A stretch of DNA of 40,474 nucleotides from JAGORL01 sp964372415 (GCA_964372415.1 CAYJQH010000008.1:1-40474); one strand, 5' to 3'. Positions 1-7,858 are shown, counted from the stretch's first letter. The notes: generated from the letters alone by a model not told the origin. Made by a program: numbers and translations.

Positions 1-1
1 A

Positions 2-1096
2 GACGATTCTGATCGATTGAATATTGTGTCCTCGGCAGGGGGTTCAAGTGCGACCTTTGATTTTCAAGGCAGCGCCAGTTTTAGTGGTGATTTTCTTGAT
101 ATTTTAGATAATACTGCGACCGACAACTCATCGGCTATTACTCTGCCAATCAATCCGGCAAATTCCGTAAATAGCGGCAATACCACCGGTTGGTTTGCGG
201 CAGCGAGCGGCGGGCAAACATTTGTTAATCCTCCAGCGGTTTACGATATAGACATTAGCTATCCTAACGGCGGGGAATCATTCAAGGCCGGAGATGCAAC
301 AACAATTACCTGGACAGCAAGTGGCGTGGCCATGAGTTACGTTAATCTTTATCTTTCGCTCGACGGCGGATTGACCTATTCGCCAATCGTGACTGCGACT
401 CCAAATGACGGTTTGCACGCTTGGATAGTGCCTGATTCAACAACCACCAAGGGCAGAATTTTCATTGAAGGGACCGATCTCTCGACGTTACTCGCAACCG
501 ACCTTTCAAACAGCAACTTTACCATCGTTGGCACAGCGCCACTTGAGGAAGAGGACGAGGAAGAAGATCAGACAGAGGAAGAACAGGAACAGGATGCTTC
601 TCAAGATCAAGGTGGACTGGCCGAGCCGCTCGTCATTTACGAGCCTGAAGATATTGAGCCTTTTGATTACATTAAGGGCATAAACTTTGAGACAGTCTTC
701 TGGGTTGACGCAGACATGAAACGGCACCCCTTCTATGATGAACAAACGTTCTACACTTACGAAGATAGTTACGCTGTCATTAAGCATCTCGCAGACGAAG
801 ATTTGCCGTACTTCCCGGTTTCCACTCCACGTTTACCAAAACCGGGTGTGATTCTTGTAAAAATAATCAGCCAACCGTTCGTTTATCATGTTGATACCGA
901 TGAATTTGAAAATCTTATCAAGCACTGGATTCCAAGTGAGGAGGAGGCGGAACGGTTGCTTGGAGAGGGTTGGTCAGATTATATTATTGACCTGCCACCT
1001 ACGGTTTGGGAATATTACAAGACAGGTGGTGATACGGGGAGCGACCTCAAGCTAGATCCCTCGGTCATGAAAAAACGTGTTGATCTGCACGAATAA
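2..1096 (+). CDS. Secreted/surface protein with Ig-like domain, 5'-truncated by the window edge
   Basis: The frame is open to the left edge; the five codons before the TTG at 17 are coding-like, so the true start lies outside. Counting from 17, residues ~77-170 look like a Kre9/KNH-type Ig-like domain (YPNGGESFKAGDATTITW, then LSLDGG). A Glu/Asp-rich linker follows at ~174-198. Residues ~218-340 match a C-terminal domain recurrent in Patescibacteria surface proteins: a KRHPFYDEQTFYTY segment like the family's 'KRYVFPNEKTYFTW', followed by VKI...VYHVD...HWIPSEEEAERLLGEGW. No signal peptide or anchor is visible because the N-terminus is missing. Function is probably cell-surface or adhesive (inference). 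A hairpin terminator follows directly. Confidence 0.75.
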   Translation, partial: DDSDRLNIVSSAGGSSATFDFQGSASFSGDFLDILDNTATDNSSAITLPINPANSVNSGNTTGWFAAASGGQTFVNPPAVYDIDISYPNGGESFKAGDATTITWTASGVAMSYVNLYLSLDGGLTYSPIVTATPNDGLHAWIVPDSTTTKGRIFIEGTDLSTLLATDLSNSNFTIVGTAPLEEEDEEEDQTEEEQEQDASQDQGGLAEPLVIYEPEDIEPFDYIKGINFETVFWVDADMKRHPFYDEQTFYTYEDSYAVIKHLADEDLPYFPVSTPRLPKPGVILVKIISQPFVYHVDTDEFENLIKHWIPSEEEAERLLGEGWSDYIIDLPPTVWEYYKTGGDTGSDLKLDPSVMKKRVDLHE

Positions 1097-1130
1097 AAAA
1101 AGACCTCCGACGCATGTCGGAGATCTTTTT
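1094..1130. terminator. Bidirectional intrinsic terminator
   Basis: The stem GACCTCCGAC / GTCGGAGATC has one mismatch and loop GCAT. An A-run precedes it and a T-run follows it, so it can serve both the plus-strand surface protein and the convergent rpmB. Confidence 0.8.
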
Positions 1131-1133
1131 AAA

Positions 1134-1367
1134 TTATTCAACCTGTAGCTGTCGAAGATCTATTTTTTTGCCCTCGGTTACCCACTTTTTAAGGGTCCGG
1201 AGACCACGAGATGAGATTAGTACCCGTTCCTTTTTTCCGGTCGCCGGATTAACAATCAAACGTTTGGTTAAATTGGGGTGCTGTCGACGCTTGGTTTTGT
1301 TATTGGCGTGACTCACGTTGTTGGCTGTAAGCGGTACTTTGCCGGTGATAATGCAGACTTGTGACAT
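1134..1367 (-). CDS. rpmB: 50S ribosomal protein L28
   Basis: A 77-residue protein beginning MSQVCIITGK and carrying the L28 signature NNVSHANNKTKRR near residues 16-28, then a basic C-terminal half (RGLRTLKKW). L28 binds 23S rRNA in the large subunit near the E site. Length is normal for the family. Only one of the cysteines of the zinc-binding form is present, so this is probably the zinc-free type. The gene stands alone and is convergent with the surface protein. A consensus -35/-10 pair lies upstream with a short leader of about 14 nt and no Shine-Dalgarno sequence. Confidence 0.95.
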   Translation of the reverse strand: MSQVCIITGKVPLTANNVSHANNKTKRRQHPNLTKRLIVNPATGKKERVLISSRGLRTLKKWVTEGKKIDLRQLQVE

Positions 1368-1387
1368 AGCTTGAAATAATTGACGAC

Positions 1388-1416
1388 ACTTTACCGGAAA
1401 CTATTACTACTGTCAA
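1388..1416 (-). promoter_or_regulatory. Promoter of rpmB (-35 TTGACA, 17 nt, -10 TAAAGT)
   Basis: On the minus strand TTGACA (1411-1416) is separated by exactly 17 nt from TAAAGT (1388-1393). This is one of the few full sigma-70-like promoters for a core gene in the window. Confidence 0.75.
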
Positions 1417-1424
1417 ACCATCGC

Positions 1425-1452
1425 TAGTGGCTAGTTCGTAGTAGCTAGTCTT
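1425..1452 (+). repeat. CTAG-centred heptamer array (4 units)
   Basis: Four contiguous 7-nt units: TAGTGGC, TAGTTCG, TAGTAGC, TAGTCTT. The same degenerate family recurs at 4735, 10612, 12617 and 28208. It lies between the rpmB promoter and the -10 of the next plus-strand gene. Confidence 0.8.
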
Positions 1453-1474
1453 AAGTGACCGGTGTCTGTACTGG

Positions 1475-1480
1475 TATAAT
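1475..1480 (+). promoter_or_regulatory. -10 element TATAAT, leaderless start
   Basis: A perfect TATAAT ends 9 nt before the ATG at 1490, so transcription would begin at or very near the start codon. No good -35 is visible at the usual distance. Confidence 0.6.
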
Positions 1481-1489
1481 ACCAACCGT

Positions 1490-2851
1490 ATGGAGGACGG
1501 TCGGCCAGGGAATGGCCGCGGCGCTCACGTTGTCGCGGTGAGTATGGGTTATGGACACGAACGGGCGGCTTACGCCTTAAGGTCTATAGCTCACCAAAAA
1601 AAGATTACGATTGCGAACGATTATCCAGGCATTCCACAGAGCGACCAAAAACTGTGGGATTTTAGTCGTGTCTGGTATGAACGTATTTCACGCTTCAAAA
1701 AGGTGCCGGTATTTGGAGCCGCGGTTTTTGGCGTCATGGATAAAATCCAAACGATCCCTAGTTTTTATCCGCGTCGTGATTTGTCCCGGCCAACTATTCA
1801 ACTGAGGCAAATGTACTCTCAGATTCACCGGCGCAATTGGTGTCGTCACTTGATTGAAAAGTTAGCCGCAGATCCACGACCGCTCGTTAGCACCTTCATG
1901 ACGTCCTCGTTTGCCGCTGAAGAATTTGGCTACCCTGAGGACATCTATACCGTCATTTGTGACGCCGACATGAGTCGGGCTTGGGTGCCGCTTGAACCCC
2001 GAAAAAGTCGCATTAAGTTTTTTGCTCCGACGGGGCGCGTAGTTGAGCGTCTGCGCCTTTATGGTGTGCGGGCCGAAAACATTATTTTTACTGGTTTCCC
2101 GCTTCCGGCAGAAGTCATAGGCGGCGTAACCTCTCCGTTATTACTATCTGATCTATCGCGTCGACTCTGTAATCTAGACTCCAACGGAGTTTTTGCGAGC
2201 CACTCCCGCCTGGCACTTGAAGCCATGTTCGGTAAAGCATTTTGTGAGGATGTTGGTAGAAAAAAGAAAACGCCTATCCACCTTGCTTTTGCAGTGGGTG
2301 GCGCCGGCGCGCAACGCGAAATTGCTATCACAGCTGTTAAAAGTTTAGCTAGGGACATTATTAGAAAAAAACTAATTCTCACCCTAGTGGCTGGCACCCG
2401 ACCAGAGATCGCTGCTTATTTTAGGCATGAGCTGCGGGAGGCTCGTTTAATGGCGCCGCTTTCAGACGGTCGTATTAATATTCTTTACAGCGCTAAGCGG
2501 GATGATTATTTTAAAAGTTTTGCCAAACTAATAAGAAAAACTGATATTTTGTGGACTAAGCCTTCAGAGCTCTCGTTTTACACCGGACTTGGTTTACCTA
2601 TACTCATGGCGCCGACTGTCGGCAGTCAGGAGGATTTTAATCGTAATTGGCTTTATCAGACCGGTGGCGGCACCGATGCGCTTGACTCAAAATTTGCTAA
2701 CGAATGGTTGTGGGATTGGATTAACGGCGGCGCATTAGCCCGCATGGCCTGGAACGGTTATGTAAACGCGCCGACTCACGGCACTTATCGCATTGACGAC
2801 GAAATTCACGGACACCCATCAAACATACACAGTTTGCCTCTCGTGGTCTAA
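1490..2851 (+). CDS. GT-B-like glycosyltransferase (MurG/MGDG-synthase type), hypothetical
   Basis: A 453-residue protein with two features of the GT28/MGDG-synthase GT-B fold. An N-terminal glycine/histidine loop reads SMGYGHERAAYAL (residues ~19-31), as in GxGHxxAAxAL. A C-terminal segment at ~351-390 reads TKPSELSFYTGLGLPI then QEDFNRNWL, like the nucleotide-sugar binding end of MurG relatives. No transmembrane helix or signal peptide is seen. The ATG was chosen because a TATAAT lies just upstream; a later in-frame ATG would remove the first 18 residues. The fold assignment is inference from these two motifs, and neither sugar donor nor acceptor can be named. It precedes the SpoU gene by 20 nt. 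Confidence 0.6.
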   Translation: MEDGRPGNGRGAHVVAVSMGYGHERAAYALRSIAHQKKITIANDYPGIPQSDQKLWDFSRVWYERISRFKKVPVFGAAVFGVMDKIQTIPSFYPRRDLSRPTIQLRQMYSQIHRRNWCRHLIEKLAADPRPLVSTFMTSSFAAEEFGYPEDIYTVICDADMSRAWVPLEPRKSRIKFFAPTGRVVERLRLYGVRAENIIFTGFPLPAEVIGGVTSPLLLSDLSRRLCNLDSNGVFASHSRLALEAMFGKAFCEDVGRKKKTPIHLAFAVGGAGAQREIAITAVKSLARDIIRKKLILTLVAGTRPEIAAYFRHELREARLMAPLSDGRINILYSAKRDDYFKSFAKLIRKTDILWTKPSELSFYTGLGLPILMAPTVGSQEDFNRNWLYQTGGGTDALDSKFANEWLWDWINGGALARMAWNGYVNAPTHGTYRIDDEIHGHPSNIHSLPLVV

Positions 2852-2856
2852 ACGGC

Positions 2857-2862
2857 TAGACT
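2857..2862 (+). promoter_or_regulatory. Possible -10 TAGACT inside a CTAG heptamer motif
   Basis: TAGACT ends 9 nt before the ATG at 2872, the same spacing as the stronger leaderless candidates. The sequence CTAGTTTCTATG at this start is also found at the start at 28362. Confidence 0.3.
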
Positions 2863-2871
2863 CTAGTTTCT

Positions 2872-3546
2872 ATGCTTTCACCATCCCAACGTCGTCTTCT
2901 TTTGTCACTTCAAAAGCGCAAAGAACGCGAAGCTAAAAGACTCTGTATTATTGAGGGGGCAAAGTTTGTAAAAGATAACAAGCGTTTTGTTGAATTTATC
3001 TTCACACCAAAAGACACGCCGATTTTTAGAGAAGTCGTCCAAGCCGAATCACCTCAGTCATTGGCTGCCGTGGCTAAGATCCCCGAATGGACAAAAAATG
3101 ATATTGCATTAAAGCCAATAATTGTTGTGCTTGACGGTGTTCAGGATCCAGGAAATGTCGGCACCATGTTTAGAACAAGTTTAGGGTTTGATGCCAGTCT
3201 GGTACTTGTTGAGTGTGCCGAGGTTACCAATCCGAAAACTGTACGGGCGAGCGCCGGAGCAGTTCTTAGAGTTCCGTATCTGGCTGTGCGTCGCGAGGAT
3301 GCTGAACAGTTTATTGCTAGTTTAAGCCGACCAATATACCGACTTGAAAAGAAGTCTGGGGCAGTCCTGCCTGAGCAAATTTCTGGTGAAAAAATTATTA
3401 TCCTGGCTGGTAGCGAAGGGCAGGGGATTAAGTTAGGACTTCAGGGCACATCCGTGGCCGTGCCGCATCACCCAGAGCTTGAATCATTGAATGTCGCCTT
3501 GGCTATCGGCATAGTTCTTTATGAAGTATGTCGAATTTCTCGATAA
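2872..3546 (+). CDS. SpoU/TrmH-family RNA 2'-O-methyltransferase
   Basis: A 224-residue SPOUT enzyme that would methylate a ribose 2'-OH in rRNA or tRNA using S-adenosylmethionine. All three SpoU motifs are visible: LDGVQDPGNVGTMFRTS (~86-102, motif 1), ILAGSEGQG (~176-184, motif 2) and LNVALAIGIVLYE (~205-218, motif 3), which form the knotted cofactor site. The N-terminal ~75 residues resemble a reduced L30e-like substrate-binding domain. The target RNA (RlmB-like or TrmH-like) cannot be decided. The stop overlaps the start of tgt by 19 nt, so the two are co-transcribed and form an RNA-modification pair. Confidence 0.88.
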   Translation: MLSPSQRRLLLSLQKRKEREAKRLCIIEGAKFVKDNKRFVEFIFTPKDTPIFREVVQAESPQSLAAVAKIPEWTKNDIALKPIIVVLDGVQDPGNVGTMFRTSLGFDASLVLVECAEVTNPKTVRASAGAVLRVPYLAVRREDAEQFIASLSRPIYRLEKKSGAVLPEQISGEKIIILAGSEGQGIKLGLQGTSVAVPHHPELESLNVALAIGIVLYEVCRISR

Positions 3547-4682
3547 TTCGCGAACACGAGGCAAGTAGGCAGGGGATTTTGGAAACAGCACACGGGGCTA
3601 TTAGTACCCCAGTTTTCATGCCGATAGCGACAGCTGGATCGGTTAAGACTTTAGCGTCTGAAGAGGTGCAAACACTTGGCGCTTCTATTATTTTGGCCAA
3701 CACTTATCATCTACTTCTTAGACCCGGAAATGAAGTCATGCAAAAACTTGGCGGCCTCCATTCTTTTATGCGTTGGAGCGGGCCGATTTTGACCGACAGT
3801 GGAGGATATCAAGTTTTTAGCCTGGGAAAAATCAACCGGATAGACGATGATGGAGTAACTTTTCAATCTCATATTGATGGTCAAACTGTTCGCTTGACCC
3901 CGGAGTCGTCGATTGCCATGCAGCAAACTATTGGTGCCGATATCTTAATGCAATTTGATGACGTCGCTCCCGGTACCTCACCTCGTGACAGGTACGAGGA
4001 AGCGATGAAGCGTTCCCTCATCTGGGCTAAAAGATCAAAGGTGACACACGACATCCGACAACCGAAAACCGACAAACGTCTACTCTTCGGCATAGTCCAA
4101 GGCGGCACTCACGAAGATTTGCGTGAAAAATCAGTTTCAGGACTAGTGAACATTGGTTTTGACGGTTATGCCATTGGCGGTTTATCGGTCGGTGAATCCA
4201 GAGAAGATACTTTTCGAATTGCTCGTCGCGTGGCTTCTTTACTGCCAAAAGACAAGCCGCGCTACTTTATGGGTGGTGGTATGCCGGAGGAGATTGTTTT
4301 TTACGTGAGTGTAGGCATTGATATGTTTGATTGTGTGCTGCCCACAAGAAACGCACGACACGGACAAATTTTTGTCTGGGTAGATAATCCCGCTCAAGCG
4401 GTTCGTGAAGCTTACACTCGCGCCAAAGAGGGGGCAGCAGACTTTAGAATCGCTGAAGCGTTATACAAAAAATTACACATAACCGGCGAAGCTTTTACCA
4501 CTGACCCCTCACCAATTGATGTTTACAGTGAGGCTGTGACCTCACAAACTTATTCTCGTGCTTATCTTCGACATCTTTTTAAAACAAACGAAATTCTCGG
4601 TTTACGTCTGGCTACGGTTCAAAACCTTTCGTTTTATCTTAGGTTAATGACCGAGCTTCGATCTCTTATTGCGGGGTCCTAA
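3528..4682 (+). CDS. tgt: tRNA-guanine transglycosylase (zinc-site-less variant)
   Basis: A 384-residue TIM-barrel enzyme that exchanges guanine-34 of GUN-anticodon tRNAs for a 7-deazaguanine base. The general acid/base Asp lies in LTDSGGYQVFSL (D90) and the nucleophile in MFDCVLPTRNARHG (D268); GGLSVGE is also present. The family zinc site, CxCxxC plus a histidine in the TEHN segment, is absent. The aligned stretch near residues 325-342 is PSPIDVYSEAVTSQTYSRAY with no cysteine, and the histidine position reads TVQN. The preQ1-pocket cysteine (FDECTP in typical bacteria) is valine (FDDVAPG), as in eukaryotic queuine enzymes. A heptamer array is embedded at codons ~173-184. No queuosine biosynthesis gene is in the window, so salvage of a base is plausible (inference). 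Confidence 0.9.
   Translation: MSNFSIIREHEASRQGILETAHGAISTPVFMPIATAGSVKTLASEEVQTLGASIILANTYHLLLRPGNEVMQKLGGLHSFMRWSGPILTDSGGYQVFSLGKINRIDDDGVTFQSHIDGQTVRLTPESSIAMQQTIGADILMQFDDVAPGTSPRDRYEEAMKRSLIWAKRSKVTHDIRQPKTDKRLLFGIVQGGTHEDLREKSVSGLVNIGFDGYAIGGLSVGESREDTFRIARRVASLLPKDKPRYFMGGGMPEEIVFYVSVGIDMFDCVLPTRNARHGQIFVWVDNPAQAVREAYTRAKEGAADFRIAEALYKKLHITGEAFTTDPSPIDVYSEAVTSQTYSRAYLRHLFKTNEILGLRLATVQNLSFYLRLMTELRSLIAGS
4044..4078 (+). repeat. In-frame heptamer array inside tgt
   Basis: Five phased 7-nt units: ACACACG, ACATCCG, ACAACCG, AAAACCG, ACAAACG. They encode a hydrophilic, poorly conserved loop just before LLFGIVQGG. Confidence 0.7.
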
Positions 4683-4710
4683 CCTATAAGACCGGCTGTT
4701 CACAGTTTTT

Positions 4711-4729
4711 ACGATTAGAAATCGTTTTC
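4711..4729 (+). terminator. Weak intrinsic terminator after tgt
   Basis: The short stem ACGATT / AATCGT with loop AGA is followed by TTTTC, 28 nt after the tgt stop. The stem is AT-rich, so efficiency is doubtful. Confidence 0.35.
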
Positions 4730-4734
4730 AGAGC

Positions 4735-4769
4735 TAGCAGCTAGTGGTTAGTAGCTAATAGCTTTACTG
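4735..4769 (+). repeat. CTAG-centred heptamer array (5 units)
   Basis: Units TAGCAGC, TAGTGGT, TAGTAGC, TAATAGC, TTTACTG run contiguously and end exactly at the TATAAT that drives the next gene. The array therefore occupies the -35 position of that promoter. Confidence 0.8.
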
Positions 4770-4775
4770 TATAAT
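4770..4775 (+). promoter_or_regulatory. -10 element TATAAT, leaderless start
   Basis: A perfect TATAAT ends 9 nt before the ATG at 4785. It argues for 4785 rather than the upstream GTG at 4776, which lies too close to the hexamer to be transcribed. Confidence 0.65.
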
Positions 4776-4784
4776 GTGAGTTGT

Positions 4785-5162
4785 ATGTCTTCGATCTCGG
4801 TTCCCGAGATATTTGTCACGGCCTTAAAAGACGTGGCGTTTTTTCCTGTCTGGTGGTACACGACCGGCTTGTTTCGGACAATTAATCTTTGCCACAACGC
4901 TCTCGCTGGTTACTCACGCTCTTTGGGGGTGAAGATCTGGTTACAAAATTTATTTGTTCCCATGTTCGGCCAGAATGATTGGCAAAGTCGGATTATTAGT
5001 TTTTTTATGCGACTCATCCAAATCATTGGTCGCATTTTCCTGGTTATTGTTTGGGGATTGTTTCTTGGACTACTCTTTTTAGCTTATTTTGTTGGCCCAG
5101 TTGTACTCGGCGTCGCCTTACTTTATTACCTCTTCGGGGGATTAATAATCTATGGCCGCTGA
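4785..5162 (+). CDS. Small membrane protein upstream of the Clp-like ATPase
   Basis: A 125-residue hypothetical protein. The C-terminal third holds long hydrophobic stretches (from about IIGRIFLVIVWGLFLGLLFL onwards) consistent with two closely packed transmembrane helices, and the N-terminal half is amphipathic with aromatic clusters (FFPVWWYTTGLF). I do not recognise a named family. It overlaps the start of the Clp-like ATPase gene by 11 nt, indicating translational coupling. Since that ATPase also has transmembrane helices, the two probably form a membrane complex (inference). The start was chosen from the -10 spacing. Confidence 0.7.
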   Translation: MSSISVPEIFVTALKDVAFFPVWWYTTGLFRTINLCHNALAGYSRSLGVKIWLQNLFVPMFGQNDWQSRIISFFMRLIQIIGRIFLVIVWGLFLGLLFLAYFVGPVVLGVALLYYLFGGLIIYGR

Positions 5163-7806
5163 CGTTTTAGAATTACTCCGCAACCATGAAAACGCATCCG
5201 AGTCCTCCGAGGGCGTTCCCGGGATACTCGTTAATGGTGTGTTTTGGTCGTGGACTAGTCAACTTGATGAAGGCTCAGTGGTGCGACGCGCTTCAGTTAA
5301 GGCTGCGCGACGTCTGGCCTGGTGGCTAGCTTTATCTTTAGGTTTTAGTTCGGCCGTGATTTTTATTCTGAACACGATACTTGTCATTGGCCCAACAATG
5401 TTAGTCACGAGTACTTGGCTTGAGCCAAGAGTTGGTTTGGTCTGGGGCGTTATGGCTGTTATTGCCGCGGGATATTGCTGGTATTTAAGCAAAATAAGTA
5501 AATTAACCCCCGAAAGATTACCGTCACAGCTTGGCGAATTCCAGTTAATCCCAGCCCTTGGCGCAGTTTCAGTGCGGCGCGATATAGCCCACGTAGCGGA
5601 CGAAGCTTTTCTTGAGTCGCTCGAACATGCCTTTAACTTGGCGGTCAAGGGCGGTTATGAGCAAGTCACAGCGCTTCATGTATTTACGGGGGCGATGACA
5701 GCCCGTTCGGTCCAAGTGCTTATGGCTCGTCTTGGGGTTAACTATAACGACCTCCAGGAGCCACTTCGGAAGGCCCTAGCCGATACACCAAGAGGTAATG
5801 ACACGATTTTTGGTCTTGAAGCTTTGGAGCTCGTAGCCAAGTCTTTTTTGCGAGCTCAGGTAGCTCATCGTCGTCATTTGTCAGCGCTTGAACTATTTGT
5901 TGAGGCGGTCATGATCAATGAATTTTTGCGCGATCTTTTTGAGGCTCGTGGCATTAACACGGTAGAGTTTTTGAACGCCGTAGCCTGGGTTCAGGTCAAC
6001 GACGAGCTTAGAGAACGTTATCGAGCCTTACGCCAAGCTGCCGCTTTTAAGCCCACGAGTAACATGAATCGAGCCATGACCGCGGTCGCCACCCCGTTTC
6101 TTGATGCAGTATCTGAGGACCTGACTCGTTATGCAGTTTACGGACAGACAGGAATCCTCATGGGCAGAGAGCAGGAGATAGCTCAAATTATGCGCGCCAT
6201 TCAAGGCGGAAGGCAAAGCGTGGTGCTCGTCGGTCCGCCGGGTGTTGGTAAGGAGGCTATTATTGATGGTCTTGCTGACCTCATGGTTGAGGAGCGCGTG
6301 CCACGGGTGCTCATGGACAAACGGCTCCTAAAATTGTCCGTGCCGCACATTGTTAGCGCCCAGGGTGGTACAGGAGCTCAAGAAAGGTTTCTTTATGCCT
6401 TATCGCAAGTTAGCCAAACCGGTAACGTGGTGTTAGTCATCGAAAATATTCACGAACTAGTAGGTGAGAGCGGTGTTGATCTGTCCTCTATTTTGGCCTC
6501 TGAATTAGCCAAGGGCTACACCTTTGTGATCGGTACTACCACACCTGAGGCTTATCGGGACGTGGTCGAACAAAGCGTTCTTGGTTCGTCGCTTGTTCGA
6601 CTCGATGTGCAAGAACCTTCGCGCGATGCCGCGATTCAGATACTTGAGTCTAAAATAGGGGGTATTGAAGCTGAACACAAAGTTATTTTTACCTACCAGG
6701 CGGTAGCCGCGGCGATTGACCTTGCCACGCGTTACATGCATGACGCAGTGTTACCGCAAAAAGCTATTGAATTAAGTCGTGAGGTGGCGCTCATGGCAGC
6801 TAAACGTGGTCAGACGCCAATTTGGGTGACTAAAGAAGATGTCGCGGCACTCGTGGCCGAAAAAACAAGAATTCCGGTTACAAGTGTACAACAAGAAGAA
6901 AGTGAAAAATTACTTAATTTAGAGTCGGCACTGCATGATCGAGTAATCGGCCAAGATAAGGCTGTCGTCGCCGTTGCCTCAGCTTTACGTCGCGCACGCA
7001 CGGCACTAAGGAGTGGCAATCGGCCGATTGCCAACTTTTTGTTTCTCGGACCTACCGGTGTTGGTAAAACTGAACTCGCCAAGGCAACTTCAGCTATATA
7101 TTTTGCTAACGAAAAGTCAATGATTCGTTTTGACATGTCGGAATTTCAGGACGCCCCATCCGTCGCGCGACTCATTGGCGCGAATAACGAAGCTGGTCAG
7201 TTGACCGAGGCCGTGCGACGTAATCCGTTTTCATTAATTCTTTTGGATGAGCTTGAAAAAGCACATCCAGATATATTAAACCTGTTTTTGCAGGTCATGG
7301 ATGACGGTCGCTTAACCGATGGCCTCGGACGAACCGTTGATTTTACTAACGTGATTATCATCGCTACTTCTAATGCTGGTACCGCCTATATTCAGGACGC
7401 TATCGCTAAGGGTGAATCTCACGAGGCCATAAAAAATGGGTTACTAGAGCGAGAGCTACGCACGGTTTACAAGCCCGAGTTCCTTAATCGTTTTGACGAG
7501 GTTATTGTTTTCGCGCCGCTGACCAGCGATGACATGGTGAGCATTTGTTACATCATGCTTAATGACCTCACCGAGCGATTAAGCGAGAAGGGTATTCGGT
7601 TTGCGGTGACCGATGAGGCGGTTAGCGAGCTCGCAGAGCAAGGTTATGACGCTAAGTTTGGCGCAAGACCCCTCAGACGAACGCTTCAGGAGAAGGTTGA
7701 GAATCCATTGTCTGAATTTTTACTTCAGGGCAAAGTCGGTCGGCGTGACACCGTTATCCTTGAGGCTGGCGGTCAGTTTTCTATTGAAAAAGCCAAGGAA
7801 CTATAG
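5152..7806 (+). CDS. Membrane-anchored ClpC/ClpB-like double AAA+ ATPase
   Basis: An 884-residue Clp/Hsp100-type unfoldase. Two hydrophobic helices near residues 55-80 and 94-113 precede a Clp_N-like repeat region (~145-280). The first AAA+ module has Walker A GPPGVGKE (~360-367) and Walker B VVLVIENIHEL, where the usual DE pair reads EN, so hydrolysis there may be lost. The second module is intact: GPTGVGKT (~633-640), LILLDELEKAHPD (~694) and sensor ATSNAG. The C-terminal D2-small region ends GARPLRRTLQEKVENPLSEFLL. No IGF/IGL ClpP-binding loop is recognisable, so it may act without ClpP. Its start lies within the end of the small membrane gene, and the GT4 gene follows. Confidence 0.88.
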   Translation: MAADVLELLRNHENASESSEGVPGILVNGVFWSWTSQLDEGSVVRRASVKAARRLAWWLALSLGFSSAVIFILNTILVIGPTMLVTSTWLEPRVGLVWGVMAVIAAGYCWYLSKISKLTPERLPSQLGEFQLIPALGAVSVRRDIAHVADEAFLESLEHAFNLAVKGGYEQVTALHVFTGAMTARSVQVLMARLGVNYNDLQEPLRKALADTPRGNDTIFGLEALELVAKSFLRAQVAHRRHLSALELFVEAVMINEFLRDLFEARGINTVEFLNAVAWVQVNDELRERYRALRQAAAFKPTSNMNRAMTAVATPFLDAVSEDLTRYAVYGQTGILMGREQEIAQIMRAIQGGRQSVVLVGPPGVGKEAIIDGLADLMVEERVPRVLMDKRLLKLSVPHIVSAQGGTGAQERFLYALSQVSQTGNVVLVIENIHELVGESGVDLSSILASELAKGYTFVIGTTTPEAYRDVVEQSVLGSSLVRLDVQEPSRDAAIQILESKIGGIEAEHKVIFTYQAVAAAIDLATRYMHDAVLPQKAIELSREVALMAAKRGQTPIWVTKEDVAALVAEKTRIPVTSVQQEESEKLLNLESALHDRVIGQDKAVVAVASALRRARTALRSGNRPIANFLFLGPTGVGKTELAKATSAIYFANEKSMIRFDMSEFQDAPSVARLIGANNEAGQLTEAVRRNPFSLILLDELEKAHPDILNLFLQVMDDGRLTDGLGRTVDFTNVIIIATSNAGTAYIQDAIAKGESHEAIKNGLLERELRTVYKPEFLNRFDEVIVFAPLTSDDMVSICYIMLNDLTERLSEKGIRFAVTDEAVSELAEQGYDAKFGARPLRRTLQEKVENPLSEFLLQGKVGRRDTVILEAGGQFSIEKAKEL

Positions 7807-7858
7807 GAATTTTGTTTACTCATTGATTTTTGCTCTTTACTGCCTCGTCTTTTCTCTT

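Noticed and set aside
5259..5648. A 129-codon minus-strand frame within the Clp-like gene.
   Set aside because: It runs antisense to the N-terminal membrane and Clp_N regions, with no promoter or ribosome-binding site.
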